A DNA stretch of 64,000 nucleotides from Liriodendron chinense (taxonomy: Eukaryota; Streptophyta; Magnoliopsida; Magnoliales; Magnoliaceae), in the NCBI GenBank assembly GCA_003013855.2, contig ML058526.1:434001-498000 (forward strand), written 5' to 3'. Below the pieces are notes generated by a model that was given only the letters and a program-made list of their open reading frames with translations, made no database searches and had not been told where the DNA came from. A program made the translations under genes and the position numbers. Below are positions 52,867 to 63,432 of the stretch, piece by piece. Position 1 is the stretch's first letter; each line of letters starts with the position of its first letter.

Positions 52867-54510
52867 ATGCCTCCTAAAAAGACTGTTCATCCTTCAACTT
52901 CGAGGCAGGCACCACCTCCGCCCGGTGAGACGGAATCCGCACCTGCCCTCCCACCTGTTCCGACGGATATCCCTCAAGGAGCCCCAAATATGCCATCAAC
53001 AAATCCATTATTGGAGGCCTCTGGAAATCAGGATGATGTCCTACGATTCCTCGGGAACACTCTCCTAACTCTAAACGCCGGAGTTCAGGCACTGTCAAAT
53101 CGGCTTGATCAGCACTTCCCTGAACCGCAAAGACAACCCTCCGAAGGGTTACCACCGCCACCCATACCAGTTGCTTCCAGACATTCTATGGATGAACCAC
53201 AGGTCCCACCACTTGGCGGCCATCCCCCTGTGCCGTCTCCACATTCTATACATTCCAGTTCGTCTCGACAACCTCAACCGCAAGGCTCCATCGCCGAAAC
53301 GTCTAGCTATACCTTGCCATGGGAAGGAGATCTCAAAAGAATCCAAGATCGTTTTGATGTCATGGAGCAGAGATACCAGGCAAATCGGCCATCTGCTGTC
53401 ATGGCGGCAATACATCAATCTGAATCTCCCTTCACAAGCGAGGTCATGGAAGCCCCGTTGCCCAGAAAGTATCGAACGCCTGTTATCGCTCCGTATACAG
53501 GCATTGGCGATCCTCTGGAACATCTGGAAACATATAGGTCCCTCATGGAGTTGGAGGGACATGGTTCAGAAATCATGTGTAGGGCTTTTCCCCTTACATT
53601 GAAGGAAGCGGCTCGTACGTGGTTTCGGGGGTTAAAGCCTCTTTCCATCAGTTCCTTTTCCCAATTATCGGAGATATTTCTTTCTCAATTCATGGGAAGT
53701 ATTCGCATTAAAAAGCCAGCCTCCCATCTGATGAATCTGAAACAGCAACATGGGGAGACAATAAAAGAGTTCACAGTACGGTTCACTGCCGAAGCCGTTC
53801 AAACTGAGGGTTACACTGAAGAAAAGGGTCTCACAGCCCTCATTGCTGGAATAACGAGCGAGAAATTCAGGTTTGCCTTAGATAAAAGCCCGCCGAAAAC
53901 TATGGCGGAATTCCAAGCCAAAGCTCAGAAATATATCAATGCAGAAGAAGTCGCATTGACACGCCACGGAGTACAAAGTAAGAAACGCAAGCCAGAAGGA
54001 ACTTCTACAGATAAGAAATACCATCGCGATCAGCGCGATCGTTCTCCCAGGAAGCCTTACTCTGGTAAATATCATAATTACACTCCTCTTAATCGGTCTC
54101 CTGAAAAGGTTCTAATGGAGATAAAACACAAGCCATATGTGAAGTGGCCTGCAAAGATTAAATCCGATCCCGAGAAGAGAGATAAGAGTAAGTTCTGTTA
54201 CTTCCACAAAGATCACGGGCATAGGACCCAGGACTGTATCTCTCTACGAGACCATATCGAAGCCCTTATTCGAAAAGGCCATCTCCAGGATTATGTTGCT
54301 CGTAAGAATCGATCACCAGAAAGGGCGAAGACCTCATCTCGCCAAAAGGAACCGTCTCATCATCAAACCGACCAAGAGGACGCTGAGCCCACGGGAGAAA
54401 TTCGCACTATCGTCGGGGGTCCAGCTTGCGGGGGTGACTCTCAAGCTTCAAGAAAGGCATACGCCCGAAAGGCGTCCAAAGAACCCCAGCAGATCTATTG
54501 GCTGGAATAA
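52867..54510 (+). CDS. Tat-2 gag
   Basis: 547 codons from MPPKKTVHPSTS at 52867, chosen because Tat-1 has the same start and the upstream frame runs into the LTR. A Pro/Ser-rich N-terminus (residues 1-150) is followed by the retrotransposon gag domain (about 220-380; DPLEHLETYRSLMELEG, ARTWFRGL, IKEFTVRFTAEA) and a Cys-His knuckle (CYFHKDHGHRTQDC, about 440-455), then a basic tail. It ends at TAA 54508-54510, which interrupts an otherwise continuous gag-pol frame; Tat-1 has CAG near this place, so the stop is probably a mutation, though a regulated gag/pol boundary cannot be excluded. Role: particle formation and RNA packaging. Confidence 0.9.
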   Translation: MPPKKTVHPSTSRQAPPPPGETESAPALPPVPTDIPQGAPNMPSTNPLLEASGNQDDVLRFLGNTLLTLNAGVQALSNRLDQHFPEPQRQPSEGLPPPPIPVASRHSMDEPQVPPLGGHPPVPSPHSIHSSSSRQPQPQGSIAETSSYTLPWEGDLKRIQDRFDVMEQRYQANRPSAVMAAIHQSESPFTSEVMEAPLPRKYRTPVIAPYTGIGDPLEHLETYRSLMELEGHGSEIMCRAFPLTLKEAARTWFRGLKPLSISSFSQLSEIFLSQFMGSIRIKKPASHLMNLKQQHGETIKEFTVRFTAEAVQTEGYTEEKGLTALIAGITSEKFRFALDKSPPKTMAEFQAKAQKYINAEEVALTRHGVQSKKRKPEGTSTDKKYHRDQRDRSPRKPYSGKYHNYTPLNRSPEKVLMEIKHKPYVKWPAKIKSDPEKRDKSKFCYFHKDHGHRTQDCISLRDHIEALIRKGHLQDYVARKNRSPERAKTSSRQKEPSHHQTDQEDAEPTGEIRTIVGGPACGGDSQASRKAYARKASKEPQQIYWLE

Positions 54511-57500
54511 ACGTCCAACTCATCGAAGGCTAGCCATCCCCCAATTTCTTTCACCCTCGAAGATGCAGCGGGAATTCATTTCCCTCATGAAGATTCCATC
54601 GTAGTCACACTGAAGGTATCAAATTATCTGACTCATCGAATTATGGTGGATACAGGTAGCTCGGCCGATATTCTGTACTTGGAGGCTTTCGACAAGATGG
54701 CACTTGCCAGAAACCTCCTTAAGCCAGTATCGACCCCTCTTGTCGGCTTTGGAGGAGAAGTGGTAACACCTGAAGGAAGTATCGATCTCCCAGTCACCTT
54801 TGGGGAGAGTCCAGCGAAGACCACCGTCTTCGTAAACTTCCTCGTCGTGGATCGAAAATCAGCATATAACGCCATCTTGGGGCGACCGTCTCTAACTAAG
54901 GTTGGAGCGGCCTTGCACCCTTCATATTTATGTGTTAAATTTCCGACCCCAAATGGCATCGGGGTCGTGCGAGGAAGTCAGCAGGAGGCACGGTCCTGTT
55001 ACCAGATAGCCCTCCAAGATCGAAAGAAGGCTCAAGCGACACCTGTTATGGAAATAGTTCAAGGTTCATCCGACGTTCTCGCCACCGCGTTGGATCCAAG
55101 GGAAAATGCTCTGAAATCAGGAACTCCAGGGGAGGAAACAGTGGCGATCCGCTTGACCGAAGACGACCTGTCTAAGATCGTGTACATCGGTTCCTCCTTA
55201 AACAGTATCCACCGTGAAGATTTGATCCGTTTCCTCACTGAATACCAGGACGTGTTTGCTTGGTCTCATAAAGATATGCCGGGCATCGATCCTGATGTCA
55301 TCGTACATCGTCTCAACATTGACCCGAAGCATAAACCCGTACATCAGCGTCGACGTGCCTTTACTGCAGAAAGACAAATGGCGATCAAAACTGAAGTTGA
55401 GAAGCTGCTCGCGGCAAATTTCATAAAAGAAGTTGACTACCCACAGTGGGTCGCAAACGTAGTTCTCGTCCGGAAAGCTAATGGCAAATGGAGGATGTGC
55501 GTCGACTATTCAGACTTAAACAAAGCATGTCCCAAAGATAGCTTCCCGACACCACGAATCGACCAGTTGGTCGACTCAACAGCTGGACATGCTCTCCTCA
55601 GTTTTATGGATGCTTATTCTGGTTACAACCAGATTATGATGCATCCACCTGATGGCCAGCATACTGCCTTCATCACAGATCGAGGACTATATTGCTACCA
55701 GGTAATGCCGTTCGGTCTCAAAAATGTAGGGGCCACTTATCAACGTCTTGTCAACAAAATATTCGCTGCTCAAATCGGTAGGAATATGGAAGTATATGTT
55801 GACGATATGCTCGTGAAAAGCATCGATGAAGATGACCACATTCCTGATCTTCGAGAAGCCTTTGATCTGATGAGGAAGTATCAGATGAAATTAAATCCAG
55901 AAAAATGTGCGTTTGGAGTATCTGCAGGGAAATTTCTTGGGTTCATGGTTGGCCAACGTGGAATTGAGGTGAATCCCGAAAAGATTAAAGCATTGATAGA
56001 GATGAAATCCCCAGTGACCCTGAAGGACGTTCAGCGTCTAGCTGGTCGCATCGCATCATTGAATAGGTTCATCTCGCGAGCATCTGACAAGTGCTTGCCC
56101 TTCTTCAAACTCCTTCGTGCAACGGCCAAGTCTGATTGGAAGTGGACACCTCAATGTGAAGAAGCTTTTCAACAACTGAAGCAATATATGAGCGCTCCCC
56201 CCATTTTATCTAAGCCTGTGGCACATGAGCAACTCATTCTTTATTTATCTGTGTCTTCCACGGCCGTTAGTGCCGCCTTAATAAGAGAAGATTCCGGGGT
56301 ACAAAGGCCCGTTTATTATATCAGTCGAGCAATGGTTGATGCAGAAACTAGGTATTCTGATTTGGAGAAACTGGCCCTAGCCTTAATCACGGCAGCTCGA
56401 AAACTGCGACCATACTTTCAAGCCCATGCTATTTTAGTACCAACAAATCATCCACTACGCCAAGTCCTTCAAAAGCCTGAGGCTTCCGGGCGCTTAACTA
56501 AATGGGCGGTCGAGATCAGCGAGCATGATATCTCATTCTGTCCTAGGACCGCAGTCAAGGGCCAGGCCGTGGCTGACTTCATCGCCGAATTTACATATTC
56601 TTCTGAAGATAGCGTCATGACCAGCGACCAGCCTCCTTGGTCGCTCTTCGTGGACGGGTCGTCACGGGCCACTGGCAGTGGAGCGGGCCTGATTTTAGTG
56701 GCCCCCAACGGGTCGCATTTTCAATACGCTCTGCGTTTTGAATCACGCGTCTCCAATAATGAAGCAGAATATGAGGCCCTTATTGTTGGCCTCGAGCTAG
56801 CCGTTGTCCTCGCAGTCCAGAATTTGATAATTCATAGCGACTCCCAGCTCATTGTCAACCAAGTTCTTGGCGAATTCGAAACCAAAGAAGAAAGAATGGC
56901 CCTATACAAGTCTCGTGTCCTCATCCTGCTCGCCAAACTGAAGACTTATAAAATATTCCATATCCCTCGCGAGCAGAACCAACTTGCCAATTCCTTGGCA
57001 AAACTCGCTTCTGCACCGGAATCAGAACTATCACATTCGATCCCCATCGAGCACCGTCAACACTTGAGTATCAACCAAGTGACTCCCGAGCAAGTTATAT
57101 CGGTACAATCGTCTCCATGCTGGATGGATCCTATCATCCTTTATCTCAGAGATGGATACCTACCAGAAGACAAGAAAGTTGCAAGACAAATTCAACTTCG
57201 AGCTACCAGGTACACCTTACAAGATGGAATCTTGTTGCGAAAAAGCTTCTCCTTGCCTTATTTAAGGTGTCTTCATCCAGAAGATGCACATCATGTTCTA
57301 GATGAAGTACACCAGGGGGCATGTGGTAATCATCCCAGGGGGCGATCTCTAGCATATAAAGCGATGAGGCAAGGATATTATTGGCCTACTATGAAAGCAG
57401 ACGCCATAGAATTTTCTAAAAAATGCGACAAGTGTCAACGATATCAACCTATACCTCGTGTACCGTCTGAGCGGATGACCCCAGTCGACAGCCCTTGGCC

Positions 57501-58345
57501 TTTTGCTCAGTGGGGGATCGATATCATCGGGCCCTTACCTATGGGAAAGGGACAGAATAGGTTCGCGATCGTGGCGGTTGATTATTTCACCAAATGGGCC
57601 GAGGCAGAACCATTAGCCAAAATTACTGAAAAACAAACTACTAAGTTTATGTGGAGAAATATTATATGTCGCTTCGGACTTCCTCATACTATAATTACTG
57701 ATAACGGAACGCAGTTCGACAACGCAGCCTTCGATGAATTTTGCGACAAATGGAAGATACGTAATCTCCGCACTTCTCCATATCATCCTCAGGCGAATGG
57801 GCAGGTCGAGGCAGTGAATAAAATTATAAAGCATCATTTAAAGACCAAGCTAAGTGAATGTAAAGGGGTGTGGCCAGAACTTCTGCCAGAAGTGTTATGG
57901 GCCTATAGAACCACGGCTTGTACATCGACAGGTGAAACTCCTTTCTCCTTAGCATTTGGTGTTGACGCAGTAGTACCAGTGGAAATTCAAGTGCCCTCAT
58001 ATCGGATCGAACAGTATGATCCCGCGAGCAATCAGGAAAATCTCCGACTTCATCTCGATCTCTTGGAAGAGCGAAGAAATGCTTCCCAAGTACGAGTGGC
58101 GGCATATCAACAACGTATTGCTCGTTATCGGAATGCGAAGGTTCGACCTAGATCCTTCCAGTTCGGAGATTTGGTCCTAAGGCAAAATCTTGGAATTCCT
58201 TGTTCGTTCATTGGATCCGAATTGGGAAGGCCCGTATCGGGTTATTAGGGTTGTGCGACCCGGTACTTATTATCTTGAAGACATGCAAGGGAAGCCTGTA
58301 CGTCGCCCTTGGCACGTGGAGCATTTGCTAAGATACTACCCCTAG
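54511..58345 (+). CDS. Tat-2 pol (protease, RT, RNase H, aRNase H, integrase)
   Basis: Same frame as gag, open from 54511 to 58248. Counting from the Met at 54643: protease MVDTGSS at residues 1-7; RT with YVDD at 385-388 (55795-55806); degenerate Ty3 RNase H about 540-650; archaeal-type RNase H with Asp671 (FVDGSS) and NNEAEYEALI, but the last acidic residue is Asn783 (LANSLAKLA; Tat-1 keeps Asp); HHCC finger about 885-930; integrase Asp960, Asp1020, Glu1056, a proper DD35E. One extra base near 58205 shifts the last about 45 codons, which would end at TAG 58343-58345 (PWHVEHLLRYYP in the other frame). RT and integrase look catalytically complete. Without U3 in its 5' LTR the gene lacks its own promoter. 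Confidence 0.93.
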
Positions 58346-58395
58346 ATTCGATGTAGTTTATCATAACATTTTATGAATAAAGTGAAAGATATCTT

Positions 58396-58660
58396 TTGGC
58401 TGCTACTCCATTTATATGGACCGGAATAGCCCTGAAGAGTGCTTACACATCCTCTTGGCCAATTGCCTACCTTTGGTAGGACTGAAATCATTACTAGTTG
58501 GTCGCTTCTCCATTCTCATGGACCTGAACAGCCCCGAAGAGAATGAATACCATCTCTTGACCAACCTTCTGCCCTTGGTAGAATCAAAATCTCAATCGAT
58601 AGATCAGTCTATCTCAACGCGGACATGGTCTCACGACCCCCGGATTGAGTCTAATTCATT
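58396..58660. repeat. Intergenic repeats between convergent Tat-2 genes
   Basis: Two tandem related copies of about 110 bp (about 58396-58495 and 58496-58590; shared ATAGCCCTGAAGAG/ACAGCCCCGAAGAG and CCTTTGGTAG/CCCTTGGTAG blocks), then one copy of the 73-bp hairpin unit that is repeated five times in Tat-1. From 58660 to 58960 I see nothing coding. Confidence 0.75.
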
Positions 58661-58963
58661 TTTTCATGAGTTAGTTACTCGCGATTGGTGAGAGGAGGGA
58701 TCGCACTCCAGAATGCGAGCACCGCAGCTCGTGCTCAAATTAGGGCAGCGATCGGGGTGACATCCTGATCGCGGGCAGCTTAGCTCATGCTCGAATTAAA
58801 GGGTCACATCTCTGACGAATCCATTCAAGATTAACAAGCAAAAAGTGAAAGATGAAGGGAGAACAGCAACGAAACAGCAACACTTCCAAAAATATCTTTT
58901 CATTGATAATTAGATGATTACATATACATGAGCGCAGATACAAGAGAAGAAAATAAAAGGAAA

Positions 58964-61142
58964 TCAATCGCTTGGAGGAGCCACGCTCTCGACTTCAGGG
59001 CCCATTTCAGGAGCCCCTCCAGCCTGCGTGGCTTCAGTCACCTCGTTCTCGGCGGCAGCTTGCTCTTCTGCAGCTATGATGGTCGCGACTCGACCGAATT
59101 CTCCCATATCCAAGGATGGGATCATTCGTTGCACTACTCTTAGTGCAAAGTCTCGACCAGCATCGTATGACTCATATCGTTCATCGTCATACAGCTGCGA
59201 AGTCCGGAACTCAGAAATTGCCCGAGCACCTTCCTCCGAGAGCATTTTTACAAGGGCGACCCTCTCCTCGTCCCAGTGGATCGAGTCGTCCTTAAGCTGC
59301 GCAAGAGCGGTGCGCTCCCTGGTCAAATTGTCGTAGGCCTCCTTGAGCTGGGACCTGGCCCCCGCGAATTGCTCCTCTAACGAGATCTTGTCCTGCCGGA
59401 AGATCTCCCTCTCTCTCTCTGCTTTCTCCTTCAGACTTGTGAGCTTCACGTAGTCTGAGTCCAAGGCCTGATACCTGTCGGTCAGGACTTGGATCTTCTC
59501 GATGAGGATCTTTTTCTCCTCATCTCTCTTCGTGATCACCGCCTCACGAGCCTTGAGCAGTTGATCTCTTCCTTGAACTGCCTTTTCCAAGGCAGTCCTC
59601 TTTCCCTCAGCCTCCTCTATCGTGCGACGGGCGGCAACAATATCACGCCTCGTTCGCAGAATAAGATCTAAACCCTGCAAAAGAGATAAAAAATGTAAGA
59701 GTATTCTGGAATGTAATAACTGATCGTAGCAGGTCTTGACGAAATCTTACCTGAACCATCCTCATCCCAGCTTCGAGGATAAGGTTCTCAGGACTTGGCT
59801 CGGGAAGAGAGCCAAAGGCGTGAGGCGTGACGTTCTCGAAGAGAAATTTGCATACAGGATGAAGGTGGCGGGGAATAGAGTACGTCCCGCTCCCAGACGG
59901 TTGGGCAACGACCAACCCGGCCTGCTCGCGAGGTGGAGGCATTGACTCGCGAGCAGGTCCCTGCTCGGCAGCCGGGACCAGTTCCCGAGCAGGAGTCGGC
60001 TCTTGCAGCTCTACCTGCTCTCGGGCCTCTTCAGCTGGGGGCCAGCTGGACCCCACCCCATCTGGGGAATTATCTGCAATGTTGATCACTGGTGGCCCAG
60101 GTGCGACCACCAGTGAAGGAATAGTAGGCCCAGCTGGGGCCCCCGCCATGCTCACGGGAAGGGCAGGCTGATCGCTGCCCGCGCGGATGGAAGATTGAGA
60201 TGGTTCGGCGGGGGTTCTCTTCTGCCTTTTGGAGCCTGTGCCCTTCAGACGGGGCAGTAGGCCTCTCTTCTCTCCAGCCTTCGTCATTTCAACTTCTCTT
60301 CTGGATATGAGGCCTGCTGCTGCAAGTCGCGAAGGAGATAAGCAAGCCTCGATATGCCTATCTCCGACAGGCACCTTATACACTCTGACAATCTTCTCGT
60401 TGATCCCACCCTTCAAATTCGGTTTCCGCAATGCCGGGATACCTGCGAGCACAAATAATGGTCAAACGAAGCAAAACCCTAAAAATTATTCTAAGGAAAC
60501 TGCACAATACGGGATTGTGTCTACCTTCACAGAAAAACCGGGTCACTCCTGGACCCCTGGAGGAGGCAGACTCCCAGCTCCCGGAAGCATAGAACCACCG
60601 CTTCCTCCAGCCGGGATAGTTCGAGGAGGGCTTACCCAACACGAAATTATCCCGGTGCCAGTAACATAAATAATACCAGCCTTCGCTGGATGGAGCTTCC
60701 TTCAGACGAAACATACGGAGGAACTCCTCAGCCGTGAGTTCCCCGTTGCCAGCCTGAGCCCAAAGGGCAAAGGAGCCCAAAACCACCCTCCACCCGTTCA
60801 CAATGAGTTGCCCAGGGGCAATCTTGTAACACCGTAGTACATCGCGAACGAAGGGATGGAGGGGAAGGCGTACCCCCAGGATAAGCTGGTACTCATAAAA
60901 TGCTACGCATCCTGGGGGGGGGGGGGGGAGTCGGGTGTTTCTCCACCTCCGGGCAAGCGGAGAGTTACAGAGTCAGGGATTTGGTATCTCTCCCGTAGCT
61001 CAGCCAGTCGGTCCTCCGATAAAACGGAAGGATATCCGGCTGCTGTGTATCTCCCCGCCGAAACCCTTGCACTGCTGGAGGCAGAGGACTCCGGAGTGGC
61101 ATCACCAAGAGGGACAGTAGTCTCGTCAGAGTTCCCAGCCAT
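58964..61142 (-). CDS. Tat-2 antisense spliced gene ('putative gypsy type transposon' protein)
   Basis: Minus strand, start MAGNSDETTV at 61142, 150 bp below its TATA box. Exons by splice signals: 61142-60525, 60442-59751 and 59674-58964; introns of 82 and 76 bp with GTAGAC/CTCGCAG and GTAAGA/TTTTGCAG borders. Exon 2 and exon 3 join in frame with no stop. Exon 1: Ser/Pro-rich, polyproline, then the conserved domain (NGWRVVLGSFALWAQAGN, KRWFYASGSWESASSRG). Exon 2: basic cluster KRQKR and Pro/Glu-rich repeats (PTPARELVPAAEQGPARE). Exon 3: about 150-residue coiled coil, ending PEVESVAPPSD. Exon 1 is 1 nt out because of the 15-G run 60914-60928, which may be a sequencing or slippage effect. Function unknown; plausibly a nuclear coiled-coil protein of the element. 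Convergent to pol. Confidence 0.85.
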
Positions 61143-61293
61143 GGGGAGATAAAAATAAAAGAAGAAGAAAAAGGAAGTATACCGGAAAAAGGAAAGAATG
61201 AGCACCGGAAGAGGAAGAAGAATGGAAAGAAAGGATTGCAGGTTTCTTTCGAAAAAACTTCTGTAGAAAATCAAAGAAATGGCGGACTCCGTA

Positions 61294-61393
61294 TATTTAT
61301 AGGCAATCATTCCGCCGTATCTGATGGCACGTGGCAGTCCCTCTCTGGACACAGCGCTCGAGCAGGCACGCCCATTAACTCCTCAAACACGTG
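61294..61393 (-). promoter_or_regulatory. Promoter of the Tat-2 antisense gene
   Basis: Minus-strand TATAAATA at 61294-61301; CACGTG at 61328-61333 and 61388-61393, 60 bp apart exactly as in Tat-1 (23241 and 23301). CACGTG is the plant G-box core bound by bZIP and bHLH factors. Confidence 0.7.
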
Positions 61394-61550
61394 GCGAGCG
61401 CCCCTTCATTTTCCATCAGCGAAAAGGCTGCGGAAAGCTGGCGCTCATTAATTTCAGCCCATCATGAGGGGTGCCGTTCTCGATGAAAGTAGCGAGCGGT
61501 TTCGTGTGATAGTGAGCTAAGTCCTTTCCTTAAGAATTCTTGGCGGCAAG

Positions 61551-61565
61551 GACTTGGGGGGCATC
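61551..61565 (+). other. Tat-2 polypurine tract
   Basis: GACTTGGGGGGCATC directly before the 3' LTR; identical to that of Tat-1. Confidence 0.78.
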
Positions 61566-61615
61566 TGTTATAGGCAAAATGATGGAGATAAGATTTCACG
61601 CGGAAATGCCCATTT

Positions 61616-61830
61616 CGCTCTCGCTCTCGAGATTATATGATCGAGAGTCGAATATTGGATAAGTGCGGGACGTCCATTCGACTCTCGAGATTATATGATC
61701 GAGAGTCGAATGTTGGATAAGTGCGGGACGTCCATTCGACTCTCGAGATTATCTGATCGAGAGTCGAATGTTTGATAGGTGCGGGACGACCATTCGACTC
61801 TCAAGCTCACCTGATCAGGAGTCATAGATT
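61616..61830. repeat. CGACTCTCGAGAT hairpin array (Tat-2 U3)
   Basis: Units contain CGACTCTCGA facing TCGAGAGTCG across about 12 bp, so each is a 10-bp-stem inverted repeat; units are separated by TGCGGGACGTCCATT-type linkers. Same core as Tat-1 U3 (13607-13760). Confidence 0.85.
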
Positions 61831-62013
61831 GAAAAATACGGAGCAGCTATTCGCAAGTCTCGAGTCTTCATAACCGATAGTCAAATACGGCAAAGCTCGA
61901 TCCGCGAACAGACCTTCTCACAAGTCGTTGAAAGACGTTACATCCAAAATATGTACTTGGACTCGCGACCACATTTTAACCTGCGAGCAGCTTTCCTGCG
62001 GGTTACAACCAGT

Positions 62014-62160
62014 TCGGAGGCTATGACTCCAACTATGGGCGTCTCCTTCCTTTTCGTAGGCCATGACTCCAACTACGGGCGTCTCCTTCCTTTTCGGAGG
62101 CCATGACTCCAACTACGGGCGTCTCCTTCCTTTTCGGAGGCCATGACTCCAACTATGGCT
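62014..62160. repeat. 40-bp tandem repeat (Tat-2 U3)
   Basis: About 3.6 copies of a 40-bp unit (GTCTCCTTCC at 62041, 62081 and 62121; CCATGACTCCAACTA in each). Absent from Tat-1 LTRs. Confidence 0.9.
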
Positions 62161-62336
62161 TCCAGCCGGATTTCAAGGGATTACCATCAAGGGGCGTGAT
62201 TGTTGGAATAAGTCATTGGGTTGGATCTGATTAAAAAGATAAGATCTTATCCCACGAAATCAGCGAATTCTGAGTATCGTATGCGACATCAACGGGATTT
62301 CGACATCTCACGTAACAGATTGGATTGCTTCAGATC

Positions 62337-62344
62337 TATATAAA
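62337..62344 (+). promoter_or_regulatory. Tat-2 3' LTR TATA box
   Basis: TATATAAA. The inverted arm of the 5' fold-back stops at the sequence equivalent to 62371, 34 bp downstream of the first T, where transcription is expected to start. Confidence 0.75.
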
Positions 62345-62563
62345 GGGGTGGCTCCATTGAGAGCAGGTACGGACACATCATTCAATCTTGGTCCCGTTTA
62401 CTTGGCTTCTCTTCTTACTGTGGCCTAACTTAAGCATCGGAGGGCTAACGGCTGGACCCCAGCCACCCTTATTTGCTGTCTTGCTTCAGGTCTGGTGGTG
62501 AAAATTCCTGCTGGAGTGAAGGAGAAAAGCCGGAGGATCTCGTTACAAAATTTGACATTAACA

Positions 62564-62680
62564 ATATCCAAATTCAAATATGCCTGATGTTACGGTTGCG
62601 GTCATCATGGCCATATTGCCCCGGAATGTCCTAAAGGGACCAAACCAAAAGGTAAAAAGGTCAATGGTAGCCACTTGGGA
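62564..62680 (+). pseudogene. Copia-like gag zinc knuckle (after Tat-2)
   Basis: In frame with the linker before 52429: a TGA just before the knuckle CYGCGHHGHIAPEC (62588-62629, C-x2-C-x4-H-x4-C), followed by a Lys-rich tail and a stop. It binds element RNA in intact gags. Tat-2 inserted about 20 bp before the knuckle. Confidence 0.85.
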
Positions 62681-63432
62681 TGACACAGAGGAGTTTAAAT
62701 CCAAATCTAGTGGTTCTTCTAGTGATGGGAGCCAAAAACCAGTGAGAATTCTCATGGCTTCCATAATTACCTCTCTTCCCCCTAATCTAAGAGAGGATCC
62801 CTACCACTTTCCCTTCTAGGATTAGAAGGAGTTCCCAACCCCTTACCTCACGCTACATTTTATGAGGGTGTTGAAAAAATTAGTTACCCTTAGGATAATC
62901 AAACTAAACATAGTTAGTAAGGGTAGTTAGAAATTGAAATTATAGAAAAATCTGAGGATTTCAGCCTCATTTTTTAGGGGCATATCAGAGGATTCTAACC
63001 TCATTAGCCCATTTTTTATAGTTTAGCATTGCTTTTGATTAGTATATTTTTGCTAGACTATCACCCTTCTTAGATTAGCTAATATTGTTGACTTTATGCT
63101 TAATTGTATGTTAATCTTTGCTTTGGTCATGATGTACATAACTAGGGGAGGTTGGCTGATTGGGCTAAAAGCCCTTAAGCTTTCATTGCTTAATGCATAT
63201 CTTATATGACCAATTATGCATGATTAACTATGCTTAGACAGTTACATTTTTTTTATCATGTTCCATTGCATGCTCCATGTTTTAAAGTTCATGCACCCTA
63301 TACTCTCCTTGTTAGCTTGTGCTTATAGTTATAACTGTGACATACTATCTACTCTTACCTTAACCTTAATTGATGTATCATTAAGAGGGAGAGAATAGTT
63401 TGTCAATTGCTGACAAAAAAGGGGGAGAAAGT
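62681..63432 (+). other. Copia-like element 3' noncoding part and polypurine tract
   Basis: AT-rich with no protease, integrase or RT motif in any frame. It ends in TTTGTCAATTGCTGAC and the purine tract AAAAAAGGGGGAGAAA (63415-63430), the usual PPT form of plant Copia elements. The 3' LTR should start here but is displaced by the minus-strand LTR at 63433. Confidence 0.75.

Larger units (their letters stand above)
52430..62563 (+). mobile_element. Tat-2: nearly intact Tat-type element with fold-back 5' end
   Basis: Perfect TSD ATATC (52425-52429 and 62564-62568). The right end is a normal 998-bp LTR (61566-62563). The left end is inverted R-U5 joined to R-U5 (52430-52791), then primer site, gag, pro, RT, RNase H, aRNase H, integrase, a small repeat, the antisense spliced gene and the polypurine tract. 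The near identity of R-U5 copies indicates a recent insertion. Confidence 0.95.
61566..62563 (+). mobile_element. Tat-2 3' LTR
   Basis: TGTTATAGGC...GACATTAACA, 998 bp. U3 has about 3.5 hairpin units of some 63 bp (61616-61830) and a 40-bp tandem repeat; TATA box at 62337; predicted R start at about 62371 from the fold-back boundary. It shares its start, U3 hairpin type and R-U5 with Tat-1 LTRs but differs in the middle. Confidence 0.93.
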
